Shown here: piece by piece, positions 47,311 to 58,900 of the stretch | How positions within the stretch are numbered: position 1 is the stretch's first letter | Layout of the letters: every line of letters starts with the position of its first letter | Assembly (NCBI GenBank): GCA_020746875.1 | Contig: JAGTJL010000016.1 | Location: 1,922,001 to 1,986,000 of the forward strand | Direction: 5' to 3' | DNA length: 64,000 nt | Source: Rhexocercosporidium sp. MPI-PUGE-AT-0058 | Lineage: Eukaryota; Ascomycota; Leotiomycetes; Helotiales | Made by a program: the position numbers and the translations under genes | The notes under the pieces: model-generated | What the model saw: only the letters and a program-made list of their open reading frames with translations | What the model was told of the DNA's origin: nothing | Database searches by the model: none

Positions 47311-48433
47311 CTACAACTTCGCCTTCTCCTTCCCCTCTTTCCCCTCTTTCCCCTCCCCCTTCTCCTTCTTCCCATCCATCACCTCGCCCCCCTCAACCCT
47401 CCCAACCACCCCCTTAACACTAACATCCACGCCCTCCCACCACGGCCAAACCCCTGGCGCGCCCTCCATCGACCCCCCAAACCGCGGCTCCCTCTTCTCC
47501 AGAAAACTCCTCACCCCCTCCCTCTTATCCTCCCCCGCAAAAAGGCCAATCAGGACCTTGCTATCCAGCAGATGCGCCGCCTCCGCGCTCCCAGGACCCC
47601 TCCACATCAGATCCCTCATCAGCGACGTGGAGACCAGACTCGTGTTCCGGGCTACATCGCTCGCGACCTCGATGGCCCTGCTCAGGACCTGTTCCGGGGG
47701 TAGGATCTCGGAGAACAGGCCGTCGAGGAGGCGGTGGGAGGCGGGGAGCACTTCTCCTGTCGTTACCAAGTGCGTGGCGCGCGAGTAGCCGATTAGACGG
47801 GGGAGGAAGAAGGAGGATGCGGCTTCCATTACTATGCCGCGGCGGGCGAAGACGAAGCCGATTTTGGCGGTGGAGGAGACGATGCGGATGGACATGGGGA
47901 GGGTCATTGTGATGCCTACGCCGACGGCGGAGCCGTTTATGGCGGCTATTATTGGTTTGTTGCACTTTTGTATGTTAGCTAGGATGGATTTTTGGTGGTC
48001 GTGGGAAGTGGAAGAAGGATGGATGGACATGATATGCCCGGAATGCTGTGCGGAATATGCAGGGAGAGTCAAGAGAAGAGCTAAGTAAATATACCCTATG
48101 CACAGCCAACGCAACTTGCCCTCCACCATCCCGATGGTTCCTCTCATTCTCCCCTTCATAACTTAACCCGATCTCCAGATCCGCACCCGCGCAAAACATC
48201 CTCCCGTGGCCCGTCACAACAACAGCTTTCACTCTCGGATCGGCCGACAACGTGTCGATGATAGACGACAGTTCGCGGTGCATGACATCGGTGAAGGCGT
48301 TGTTCTTGCTGGGCCGGTAGAGCGTTATGAGGATTACGGGTGTGGGCGTGGGGGAGGAGGAGGGGATGTGTGAGAGCCGGATGTCGCTGAAGGGGAGGGA
48401 GGCGTAAGAGGAGGGGAGGGAGGGGGGAGACAT
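47311..48433 (-). CDS. Peroxisomal enoyl-CoA hydratase/isomerase family protein
   Basis: Crotonase-fold enzyme of fatty-acid beta-oxidation or a related acyl-CoA step. Exons 48433-48095 and 47964-47311 give 330 residues. Motifs include [33 protein letters not shown] (oxyanion hole), [20 protein letters not shown] and [20 protein letters not shown], close to fungal delta(3,2)-enoyl-CoA isomerase-like proteins. Joining VHR to CNKP across the 130-nt intron restores the conserved block. The C-terminus ends AKL, a PTS1 peroxisomal signal, preceded by a repetitive KEG-rich stretch. The exact reaction (hydratase or isomerase) cannot be settled from the sequence. Confidence 0.9.
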
Positions 48434-49496
48434 TGTGAGAGGGAGGTGGTGGTTGTGAGGTGTGAGGTGTGAGATTTTTGAGTTGTGGGCTGGAGATATG
48501 TCGAAGATAGAAAGATATATATAGCTCGAGAGCTTCCAACAAGAGAGCTCCAAATCACCAGATCCCGAGCTTCTCGTCCTAGAAATGCAATTGAAATCAA
48601 ATCAAACGTCCTGTAAGACCAGAAGAATGGCCAGAATATCTATCAACTTCCAGGAGTCGTGTCAATTGACAAAGAAGCAGCGGATAGAAAATAAAATATA
48701 AGTACAGTAAAGTTACTCGCAGTACAAAAGTTCTCAAGACGTTATAAAATCCGGGGCGAGCGAACTAAATCGGGAAGTACTCAACCGAGGCCTAGGTATA
48801 TTGCGGGGTAGCAGCATCTGCTTCCCCTTCAGGAACCGAGAGCCAGGGCAGAAACAGGCCAGGGCAGGAGGGGTGAACTTGATAGAGCTGGAGAAGATTT
48901 GGTTCCTGTATTGGATTGGATTGGGTCGGAGTTTGTGAGTTGTTGATTGCGGTCGTATGGTTTTTGGAAACCCTAAATGTTCCAGAGAAAGGAGACATCC
49001 GATCAGCGTGCCTGTTTGATACAGTACTATCCTCGATCTATTCCCGAATTCGCATGTGCAACTGAGATTCCCCCGAGTTCATTGTAGGTACTAGGTAATG
49101 AGCACGAAAAATAGGCAGCGCCCTGGTTTAGATGAATCTCTCACATTTTTCCACCTACAGTAAACACCACTACAAATATGCTAGAATTCGCTCAAGGAGA
49201 CAACAAAAAGGGCATTCAACACCTCCTATCCAACGAATGAAACACACACACACACAAGCAAGGAATCAGAACTCCTTAAAACTCCATCTATCTCTTCCCC
49301 CAACGCCATCCGGGTATGAGAAGTACCATACCAGCCTTGATATGCCACGCTGGCCAAGACATATGATTTAAAGAAAAGGACAACCGAATAAAAAAGAAAA
49401 GAAAAAGAAGTCGTTGTGTCGTTTCAGTGTACATGGCCATGCATCTCACAGCCTTTCCCTTTCCTTCCCAAAATGCGCCATGTCCTTGTTGATAGG
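48434..49496. other. Intergenic region, promoter side of the enoyl-CoA hydratase gene
   Basis: 1.06 kb between minus-strand genes. It contains a TATA-like run near the hydratase gene and the 3' flank of the UPF0658-type gene. Short ORFs (48792-48998, 49132-49371) are not supported. Confidence 0.45.
48515..48523 (-). promoter_or_regulatory. TATA-like box of the enoyl-CoA hydratase gene
   Basis: A run of ATATATATA about 80 bp upstream of the minus-strand start codon at 48433. Confidence 0.4.
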
Positions 49497-50827
49497 TTAA
49501 TCGATGGTCATCCGACTCGAGACAGGTTGATGGGCTCCGTGTTTGAGGTCTGGTAGCTCGGTCATGTTGTCCAGCTTCTCTGCTGCCTCCTCTCCACCGA
49601 TCTTTCTCTTCATGATATGGGGCTTCAATCCTTTGTCGAAGTTTGCCATACAGACAGATGCATTAATGATGGTGAGTACAATGAGGACAATGGTGATGAC
49701 AGCGAAACTGGTCAAACTCTTCCGGACCGGGAGGTAGTCCTCCTTTCGGCTTGGTTGATACATTCTTGCAAGCTTGAAGACAAAGTATGCCATTCCACAC
49801 ACAAAGAGGAATATGGTTCCGATCAATCCGATCTTGTTCTCTCGTCGAGTCCAGAAAGCTGCCATGAAGAGGATGAGGACGGTAACGGGGATAGCGGCGA
49901 TCGTAAGACCGAATTCAGCATCTGCCAATCCAGTAACAATAACTAGGAACTGGACTGTGAATCCAAGGAAGAAGAAGAAATCGAATTTGAGGAGAGCGAT
50001 GTAAATCTGTTGATGGTTAGCTTTTGATATCCTCAGCGGGAGTCTTCCTAATGTTTACCTGGTATGTCAAGAATCGGCGCTTCATTCTGAGGTCTGCACT
50101 GATATGCTTGTAGATTGTCCACGCAAACTCATCGTACAGCTTCCACGCGATGACAGACATGACCACTGTGAAGAAGCCGATGATACAAGGAACCGCAACC
50201 AGGTACGGCCGAATGTCAGGCCAGATAGGAATGCCAGGCTTGATCCATCCTTTCGAGGCTAAAGCCTCAATGGCCTTGTTGATCTGGTCGTATTGAATGG
50301 ATGCATAAATCAGCATTCCAACATTGTAGATGCAGAGTCCGATGACTTGAATGGTATTCTTTAATCGAAGAGAGTCGTAAACCAGGACAAGTTGATAGAG
50401 GAAACCGAAGATAAAGAGGGTGAGGTATGTAGGAATTGTTTTTGCCAGGGGTTGAGATGATAGTCCCTCTACGATGCTCGTCTGGAACTTTGCGAAGAGG
50501 TATCTGGACGAATTAGCCTCGTCCATGTGGTACCAACTGATTGTACGTACGACTCGATTGCCAGAACAATTACTGCTTGCACTATCGTAGAAATCAAGAA
50601 TGCCCAGGTCCATGTGGAATTTGGTCTACACAAGTCAGCCCTATCCATTGATCTGCCGCTCATCTTATCCTTTCCTATCCATACCTGTACATCTTTCTTC
50701 TGCGAGGCCCCACGCCTTCGACTGGTGGTGTTAAGCCTTCACGAGAATGATATCCTCCAGTGTAGGCAAAAGGATCTTGAGAGTCGGCGCGGATCAAAGA
50801 AGATCTTGATTCATGCCTGTAAGACAT
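49497..50827 (-). CDS. UPF0658-type Golgi multi-pass membrane protein
   Basis: Integral membrane protein; S. pombe members of this uncharacterised family are placed in the Golgi. Exons 50827-50685, 50625-50551, 50503-50059 and 50006-49497 give 390 residues. After a short cytosolic N-terminus (SREGLTPP, RRRKMYR), about eight hydrophobic segments follow: WAFLISTIVQAVIVLAIES, YLTLFIFGFLYQLVLVYD, IQVIGLCIYNVGMLIYASI, YLVAVPCIIGFFTVVMSVI, FFFFLGFTVQFLVIV, GLTIAAIPVTVLILFMAAF, LIGTIFLFVCGMAYFVF and FAVITIVLIVLTIINASV. DSLRLKNTIQVIGLC is a family hallmark. The start at 50827 is the first ATG in frame; an in-frame TTG extension upstream was not used. Molecular function is unknown. Confidence 0.88.
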
Positions 50828-51739
50828 TCGTTGGTAGAGTTCAGCGCTCCGCAAGGAGCTGGTTGGACGAAGAACAAAGGGAGGAGTAGGTACGTGTTGA
50901 TGGACGCAGTCGTGCCTAGACAAATGATTCGGACGACTGAAGGTTATTTGATGATTCGATGATGAGCTGGGAAGGTCTGTTTGGTGTAGATGGGAGGTGA
51001 TGTCGTTGTGCGGAGGGTGGTAGAGGTCTGCAACGAGCGTGAAACAGTGGCGAAGGGCTGTAGTTCGGGTGTGCTTCGGTTTGGTTTGGTTCTGGGCGGC
51101 ACAGTTGCGAGGACTTTGATAGGAGCGAATACGGTGGCGGCTGTAGGAATTAGGGATAGGAGAACGAGAGTGGGAAGAAAGAAGAGAATGTATGGGAGGA
51201 CGCGGCGGAGGAGGTCGCCGTCGTCGTGGTGAAAAGAATGGAGAGATAAAGAATTGAGGTGAAGAAGTCGAGTCGGATGGTTGTTGGTGTTGAGTTTAGC
51301 TGAGAGGAGGCGGGCGGCGGGCGGAGGTTCAGAGATTATGGGGTCTCACCCAGCCGATTTTTGCCAAGGCCAAATAGGGCAGTCGCTAAGCCGACTATTT
51401 TGGGCGGGCGGGAGCTGTGGATGTACAGTATGCATGGACTGGGACGGATGGGATGCGATGGGATGGGATGGGGAAGAAGTGGGAGAAGAGGGCTGTTGCA
51501 GAATGGAAATAATAAAGGCTGAGGAGTCAATCAAAATCAGGACGGACAACCGATCAAATAATTCCAAAATTCTGCATCGGGGGCTGAAGGCACAGGCGAG
51601 GTGAGGTGAGGTGAGGTCAGATCTAGACCTAGAATCATGCCACCCACCAGATGCCAGAGTCGAGGAAGGAAGGAAGCCTTGGGCTTTGCGACCGTCAGAA
51701 GAGAAGGCAGAGGGATGGGTGCGCAGGAGTCAGAAAGCC

Positions 51740-51760
51740 CTGCTGCTGCTGCTGCTGCTG
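51740..51760. repeat. (CTG)7 microsatellite
   Basis: Seven perfect CTG units in intergenic DNA. Confidence 0.95.
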
Positions 51761-52485
51761 TCTCTCCACCGTTTGTTGTGAGGCTGAGCAATCCCCGGGC
51801 TTCTGCGAGTAAACATTGAAAAAGATGGTGGGTCCGCATTCGAGGCTGAGCTGGCCTGACCTCATGAGCTCCCGTGAAAGGATATACTTTTGTTTATGTT
51901 TGATTGTTTTTGCTTTTCTCTTCCCTTCCCTTCTCTTCCCTCCCGCTGACCTTGAGGTGTGTGCATCTTCACCCTCGCCGAGGCTTGGAATGTTTCGACG
52001 GGAGCGAGCTTGGGTGCGTTCAGCTGAGCTAATTCTTCGTTGGCGCGTTCAGGGCTCACGTCAAACGTTCGCTTTGTGCAAAGGTACGTACTACTGCTTT
52101 AGGTAATTCAGGAGAAGATCTAGATTTCCAGAGTTGTGAAAGTTTGGTTATCTAGTGACATGTTCGCTGGCATCGCCCTTGAGACGGTTCAGGGGTTTGA
52201 GGGGGATCAGGATGGACATCTGCCCGGTGCACGAGAATTCTTCCAATTCTTGGGGACGAGGACGCAGACGAGGACAAGGCTGAGGATAGAGGTTGATACC
52301 CACGTTGAAGACGAATCCGGGGCGATCAAACGATGACAAGTGGCCGAGGAGGTCTGGTGAGTTTCGGATGCTAAGGAGAGGGGATGCTGGCGAACACTTG
52401 GATTCCTGCGTAGCTGGCAGGGTCAATTTTGGATTGAGAGTAGGGTCTAGTCAATATCATACAACGCGACGAGGAAAGAAAGTGA

Positions 52486-52513
52486 GGTAGGTAGGTAGGT
52501 AGGGAGGTAGGGA
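52486..52513. repeat. GGTA/GGGA tetranucleotide repeat
   Basis: Four GGTA units followed by GGGA and GGTA variants. Intergenic, upstream of PP4R2. Confidence 0.9.
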
Positions 52514-53536
52514 GTGGGACATCCAGTCCAGCTATGAAGCCGTCGTGAGATGACCCATCTACGCCGAACATTCAATTTTCACTGCATCCAGCTAGCACAA
52601 TCGATCTACCGTTCAACTTCTACAGCGTGCCCCTTCCGCGTATAATACAACCACCATCACTCTTCTTCTTCAAGTCCAAGCAAAAGCTCAGATCCCAATG
52701 AAAAGATGTCCCGTAGGGAGTGCAATCAAAAATTCCCCCGATATCGCCCCCGAAGGAGAGATAACGATTCTCAACGCCCCGATGTGCAATGGAGGTTTTG
52801 TATCGCAAGCGAAGCCATTCATGAGCGGCCAGCTTTCAAGAAGGTAAGTATGAGGAGGAAAGGGAGGGAGCGGGAGGAAGGGAGGTTATATAGTTTTCCA
52901 GAGGGCGTGGATTGCGCTAAAAACGGGCTGGAAGAATATTCTTCCAGTGATCCACAGGGTGTGTTTGCTCAGTTTGCTTTGGAAAGTCACGTTTATGTAG
53001 TCTGTGCGTACCGATGTTTGACTTGTTTGCTTGGTCAAATTTTAGCAAGCAAAGAGCTGCCCAGGGGGAGGGGCCCAAGGTAAGATAGCCATGGTATTTA
53101 CGGAAGAGAAGACCTGAGAATAGATCTCCATGATAGAGTTTAATGGTGCAGTCAAGGAAGCATTAAATTAATGCTCAAAAAGGCACCCAATATCTAAATG
53201 CCCATTAATTTCGACTCGTACTTCACTGCTACAATGTCCCGAGAAGACAACCACCATAACTGACACAATCTCATTTACGCAAACCCATTTCCACTATTTG
53301 ACAGTCTCAAAATGGGCAATTTTAAACCTCCTTACCTTCATGTTTTTCCCCCAAGGCTAATCTTCACCGTTATCCTCCCGTCAGCCTCGTCGAGCCTTCC
53401 ACTTCCTGCCAAGCCCGTCCCTTCCCTCCCCAGCTGCTTCTCCACTTCGCGTCAACCTCAGCCGAATCCTATCGCGCCTCGCCCTCAATCCAGATCCCAA
53501 ACCTCCCCCTCTACCATCCTGTCGCAAACATCAACA

Positions 53537-55017
53537 ATGGATCTCGACACAGACGACGAGGTGCTGAGGGCACTTGCAGATGGCAAGCCCATGGACTAGT
53601 ACGTTTACATCATCTGCGCCCTTTCAAATCTAACATCCACAACTCAGCGAACTGTGGCCCAGCCTGCTCACACGACTGATTCCCCGACTCGAGAAAGCAA
53701 GCCGCCCCCTCCATCTCCCTTAAACCTCACCTCAAGCTAACGACCCATTTACAGATCGTACAAGATGACTTCCCTACACCCTCTAAACTATCCACCTCAA
53801 CCTCAAACCCACCTTCCTCGCCCCCCAGCGAATCCTCCCAGAACAAAGAAAACGCACCACCACCACAACCCCCCCTCCCAACACCGATCCAAGACCTCCT
53901 CACCTCCATAACCAGCACCCTCACATCCCTCTTCAGCAAACACCCGCCACACACCATCCAGCGTCTCGCAGAACTAATTCTCGAGCCCAGACAACACTAC
54001 CGCTCTCTCCCCGCCTACCTCCACGCCGTCGACCGCGTCGTCCACGTCACATCCGGCGCGCATACCTTCCCCTTACCCCCTGCAATTCCCGATCCATCCT
54101 CCCTAAGCCTGCTCTCAAACGGCACCTCAACATCAACATCTTCATCAAGCACCATCGACCCTCTCAGCGTATCATGGGGAAACCCCGCCGCAACAGTCGC
54201 TGCCTCAGCACTCGGCTCAGACGAGAGCCTAGGCGGCGCATTACTAACGCCTATATCATGGCTGAACCGCAACGGTGGCTCGAGTAGCACAGGCTCACAC
54301 TCGCCGCTGGAAGGAGAAGTCAGGACCGAGAGCACGGAGATGATTGAGGGACCTAATGGACCTGGTGGCGTGGAGACGGTTTCTGTGTCGGTGAATGGTG
54401 TTTCTTCTACCACATCTAGTACTACCACGAACACCACTACGGCTCAGACGAGCGATGCTAGTGAGATTGCGAGTTTAAGAGCTGAGGGCGGGATTACGCA
54501 GGGGGAATTGCTAAGGCAGGAACAGAAAGCTGGTGTGGTTCCCGCGACGCAGCTGGGTGGGAGAGGGGATAGTGATGGGATGGGTGAGGAGGATGAGATG
54601 CCCCATGCTAGAGGACCGGAGGAGATTGGAATGGAGGATATGGGACCGCAGAATTCCGCGGGGAGTGGTATTGAGAGGGGTGGTGGGGTTGGGATGCAGG
54701 GTATTGATATTGAAGCTGCCGTTGGTAGGAAGTTGGATGTTAAGCAAGATGACGAGGAAGAGGAGGAGGAGGCTGTTGAGAAGCAGGTCAAGGAAGAAGA
54801 AGGAAAATTCGAGGAGGGTAGAGAGGAGCCGAGTACGCCGAAGAGAGATGCTGATACGGAGATGGGAGGGGAGGAGAAGAGGGTTAAAGCTGAGGAGGGC
54901 GTAAAGAGTGAGGATGTTGAGGTTGTGGATGCGGATGGGAAGACGGCTGATGAAAAGAAGACTGGTGAGGAGGGTGAGACGAAAGGTCCTGATGCTGTGG
55001 ATACGACTACTGTATGA
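53537..55017 (+). CDS. Protein phosphatase 4 regulatory subunit R2 (PPP4R2 family)
   Basis: Regulatory subunit of the PP4 phosphatase complex, with roles in DNA-damage recovery and centrosome or spindle control in other eukaryotes. Exons 53537-53598, 53648-53696 and 53755-55017 give 457 residues. The family core is visible: MDYELWPSLLTRLIPRLEK joined to IVQDDF, then TIQRLAELILEPRQHYRSLP and YLHAVDRVVHVTS. The remainder is low-complexity and acidic, typical of the family (poly-Glu stretches, KRVKAEEG). The second intron, 53697-53754, has a GC donor (AAA/GCAAGC) with a strong branch point GCTAAC and a TTTACAG acceptor; no GT donor gives an open frame. The start follows a pyrimidine-rich leader. 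Confidence 0.87.
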
Positions 55018-55945
55018 TTTTGATATAGGAAGGCGTTACGGATCATTTCGCTGGACATGACGCTAGACAGACAGAGAGTACCGAATGAAAGAGAAGAAAA
55101 TCCCAGAGCCGGCTTATCCTACAATGTACAAACTTGCTATCGGTTGCTGATTGGAAAACAGTCCTCGTTAATTAACTGCTACATTCTAAGCACCACATCC
55201 CCGTCCATAACATCATCTCAAGCCAACCACAGCCAACGGGCTCACGCATTTCAAATATCAAAACAAAGATAATCAACTTCAAGAGCATTCTCATATTCAC
55301 TAGAACCAGGAGTGCGTCAAACAGAAATTCCAAGCTCAGCAAAACCAAACAAAAGCGATACCAATGCAAGTCCGCGCGTTGAGTCCCAGATCCACCTCCA
55401 GGCTCTCACACTTGGTATGTTTACATTTCGAAAAGGTATCTTACAAGGCTCTATCTAGTCTTCACGCTCAAATGGAAAGTTTTTAAAAAAGAAAAGATGG
55501 CGGAAGATATAAAGGAGAGAACCTGGCTATGTCGAAGACTTGGGATAGTCGATTAGATAATTGAAGAGCGGTTTGAAGTGGAAATACTCACGTCTGTTAA
55601 GACAGTGAAAATACTTACAGCTACCTACTTAGCTGTACTTTTCCCTGGAAAGACTACCCGTATATTCTCACTCCACGTCACTCAGATAGGTTTATGGATG
55701 AGTATAAGTAATGACTTTTAAGCGGAAACGGGTCAGGCGAGCGAGGGACACGGAACACAACGATATGGAATCCACTTCCCCATATACCCAACGACCTGTA
55801 CGAGTTGTAAGAGGGCAGAGATTTGTTGTTGTTTATACCCAACTCTTCGACTTGTCGCCTACCGTGACATCCTCTTATTTTCTGAATATTCAGAATGTTC
55901 TTTGAAAGTTCATAATTTTAATTATTTCAATTTTATCAGAATCTG
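55018..55945. other. Intergenic region between converging PP4R2 and NLR genes
   Basis: 928 bp containing two 3' flanks. ORFs at 55057-55272 and 55711-55905 have no support. Confidence 0.45.
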
Positions 55946-58900
55946 TTACAGATATGTTCCTCCTCGCTGCATTAGATATCTCCCAATTTCCTTGCCTCCA
56001 GAAGAATTTCTGAATGCATTATACACTATTGTACGTCCGAATTCGTCCCTAAAATTCAAATCCGCACCCGCATTTAATAGTAACTCTACTACTCTCAAAG
56101 CGTTCTCTGGACTGACTACAAATGGCAGCAAACCCTGCGGACAGTGGCGTCCCGATTCATAATCCTCTTTGAAAAAGTATGCAGGGCCGGCAACTGCTGT
56201 GAGAAGTGGTGGTACTTGAGTATGGCAGCCGGGTCTTGTTTGTGTTATGTTGACTTGCGCATCCTTTTCAATAAGAATTTGTACAGTAGCCGTTTGGCCA
56301 TACAAGGCTGCTACGGCTAAGAGAGAGAATCTCCTGGAGTGCATGGATACGCATGCCTCGATATTGGTTCCACTAATGAGGAGATCTCGTATCGCTGTTG
56401 TGTATCCTAGCGCACAGTACCAGTGTGCCGACGGCCATCCGATCTCCCCGCTGAATTTCATTGTGAGCTGGTCTTCGTTCAGCAATTGTCGTATTATTTC
56501 CAAATCCGGGGGGATCTCTCCATATTTGGGACTTTTAGTGCTGGAGCTATAATAAGGCCCGGGGTAGAGGTAGCTTTGAATTGCGACATGTAACGGAAGT
56601 TGCAGCTCAGAATTCAATGACATGCGCATGTGCTTGTTGAGTAAGAAGATGTTTTCGGAATTGAGTCCAGACATTTCCATGGAACACTCGAGTGCAGAAA
56701 ATTTCAAGTGCAATGGCGTGTTTCCGTTGTGATCGACTACCTTCGGGTCTGCTTTGTGCTGACAGAACTTCGAAAACAATCTCTCTAAATTTTCGGCTGT
56801 GGAGTTGACGTTGCGGAGAAGAAAGATGAAAAATGCCGTCTCGTCGGTGCCGTGGAGCTTGTGACTTGTCTCGGCTCCGTGATCAAGCAAGAAGTCGATT
56901 ATGCCACTCTCAGCGCGTCCATTTGCGGCTCTATGCAAGGCAGTGGAATTCGTTCTCTCATCTGCGTAGTTGATATTACGTGCGACATTGTGCAGTAGCT
57001 CTACTGCTCGAAGATTGTCAGAGTCTGCAGCAGACAAGAACGCTTTGGATGCCAGAAGAGCTCGCTCTGATGTCAAGTCCACAGTCAATATCTTCACAGT
57101 CTCTTCGTTTCCATATTTTGCGGCCAGATGAAGGCCCCTAGCCCACCTGGCGTCCGAAATTGACACGTCGTTCATATTCTTCACGGTCGTGGCCAAGTTG
57201 AATGCGCATGCTGTCATGAACGGGTCTGGCATCCTATATTTGGCAACTGCAATAGTGGGTTGGCATTGGGCCGTTCGTGATATAGGACACAGAATTGCAA
57301 CATCCTTTCGGCCATGATTAAGGATCTTGACCTCGAGATTTTGGCAACTACAGGAAGTCGAGCTCAGTATGCTTGCGATTGGCATTTCCATCGTTATCTT
57401 CTCGCTTGAAAACGTGTCTACCCACCTTTGTACTGCGCCATCTGTGTAGGAGGATATGGCGAAGGAATTGTATTTCCTGGCTGAAATGTCATAAAGAAGC
57501 GATATTGCACCACATGTCTTTCTGAAAAGCGCTTTCCCCCCTTGCCCGAAGTACTTTTTGATCGCTTTGTCATCACCACGTTGTTGCGAAACACCACAGT
57601 GGAACAGGCAGAAAATAATAGAGTAGTCGATTAAGGATCTGGAAAGCCGCGGCGGTTGATCAAGGTGGAGTTCATACGTATTGAAATAACGATACCTAGC
57701 CGAGTTCGAAATAGGATAAGCGGCCTCGTGGAGTTTGTGGTACTCCAAGAAATTGTTGTCTCTCAGGCAGTCGGGGACAGAGTACAATTGTGCCCTCGTC
57801 CTCACTTTCCGGCTTGCTGGGAGAAGTTCTTGTCTCCATCGTCTCGAAAAATCGCTGCGAATGGAAAGGGCACTCCCAATCACTTTCGCTTCTCCTTCTT
57901 TGACTAAAATTGTGAACTTGCTCCAACTATATACTAGTCGGTCTTCCATTGACAAGTCGATCGCGTGCATACAATCCGCTGCTATGCGGTTGTTGATACT
58001 CCGCTCGCTAAAAGTGTCGGCACTGAAAGTGCCCCCGAACCTCCCCGGATTTTCGTTCTCAACATCCCCTGCCGCTTTTATGTATTGAATAACGGAGACA
58101 TGTCCAAAGCCAAAGGACTTCGTAGCCTCGATCCAGATAACAAGATCGTGGCAAGCATGTAATATCTCCTTCCGATCCTTGTTTACTAACGTCCCATCCG
58201 AGCCAGTGCACACAGCTTCGATAAACGCTTCCTCAGATAGTGGTACTACAGCACCTAGCAGCCAAGTTATTGTCCGCTTTGCTAACAATTTATTCGCGGG
58301 GTTCTGGTCTTTCCCAATTTCCTTGAATAGGGCGAGGTATATTTCGTTAACCGTTGGAGGAAGAACTTCAAGCATCTTTCCGATGTCGACGGCACTAAAA
58401 GCTTTATTGCAAATGAAGTCCATTGACAGCTCCACCCACCAAAATCTAAGTCTCTTAGATTAATGATTTAAAATCAGACGCTTTGGAGAACCTACACTCC
58501 TTTGGCCCCGTTTTTGAGTCGATGTCTTATCTTTGCCTCCAAATCTGTCGTCATTCCACGTTTGTTGGTTAAGCGCAATTGTGTTAATCGGTTAACATAC
58601 CGCTCGATGTCGCGTACTGTTTTATCTTCAATTTCAATTCTTGTCCATGTGAGGTCCAAGTTCGCAAATTGTCTCTCCGGACCTGGCCGACTCGATACAA
58701 AGAGTCGGCAGCGACCTTTGCACGCACGTTCGATTTCTTCCAAGTTCAGCAACAAGATCTCGCAATCTTCCAGCTCGTCCAAAGCATCAATGACAAGGAA
58801 TGTCTTGTTCTGAAATTCCTTGATGAGGACAACAATGAATGACTTTACTTCGTCCTCATCTAAGGTATCACTAAACCGCCAACAGCCACTTTGATCTTCT

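Larger units (their letters stand above)
50828..53536. other. Long intergenic region with microsatellites
   Basis: 2.7 kb between two divergent genes (the UPF0658-type gene on -, PP4R2 on +). Purine-rich on the plus strand around 50980-51240 and pyrimidine-rich close to PP4R2 (53330-53530). It contains (CTG)7 at 51740-51760 and a GGTA repeat at 52486-52513. ORFs within it (50990-51232, 51281-51604, 51816-52106, 52706-53083) show no family pattern. Confidence 0.45.

Noticed and set aside
50898..50923. Longer N-terminus for the UPF0658-type protein
   Set aside because: The extension begins with TTG; no ATG is in frame upstream of 50827 in that exon.
51740..52513. CRISPR-like or satellite array
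   Set aside because: Only simple microsatellites; there are no spaced repeats, and CRISPR is not expected in a eukaryote.
51281..53083. Coding genes in the 50.8-53.5 kb interval
   Set aside because: The frames are compositionally biased and short, with no recognisable domain or splice structure.
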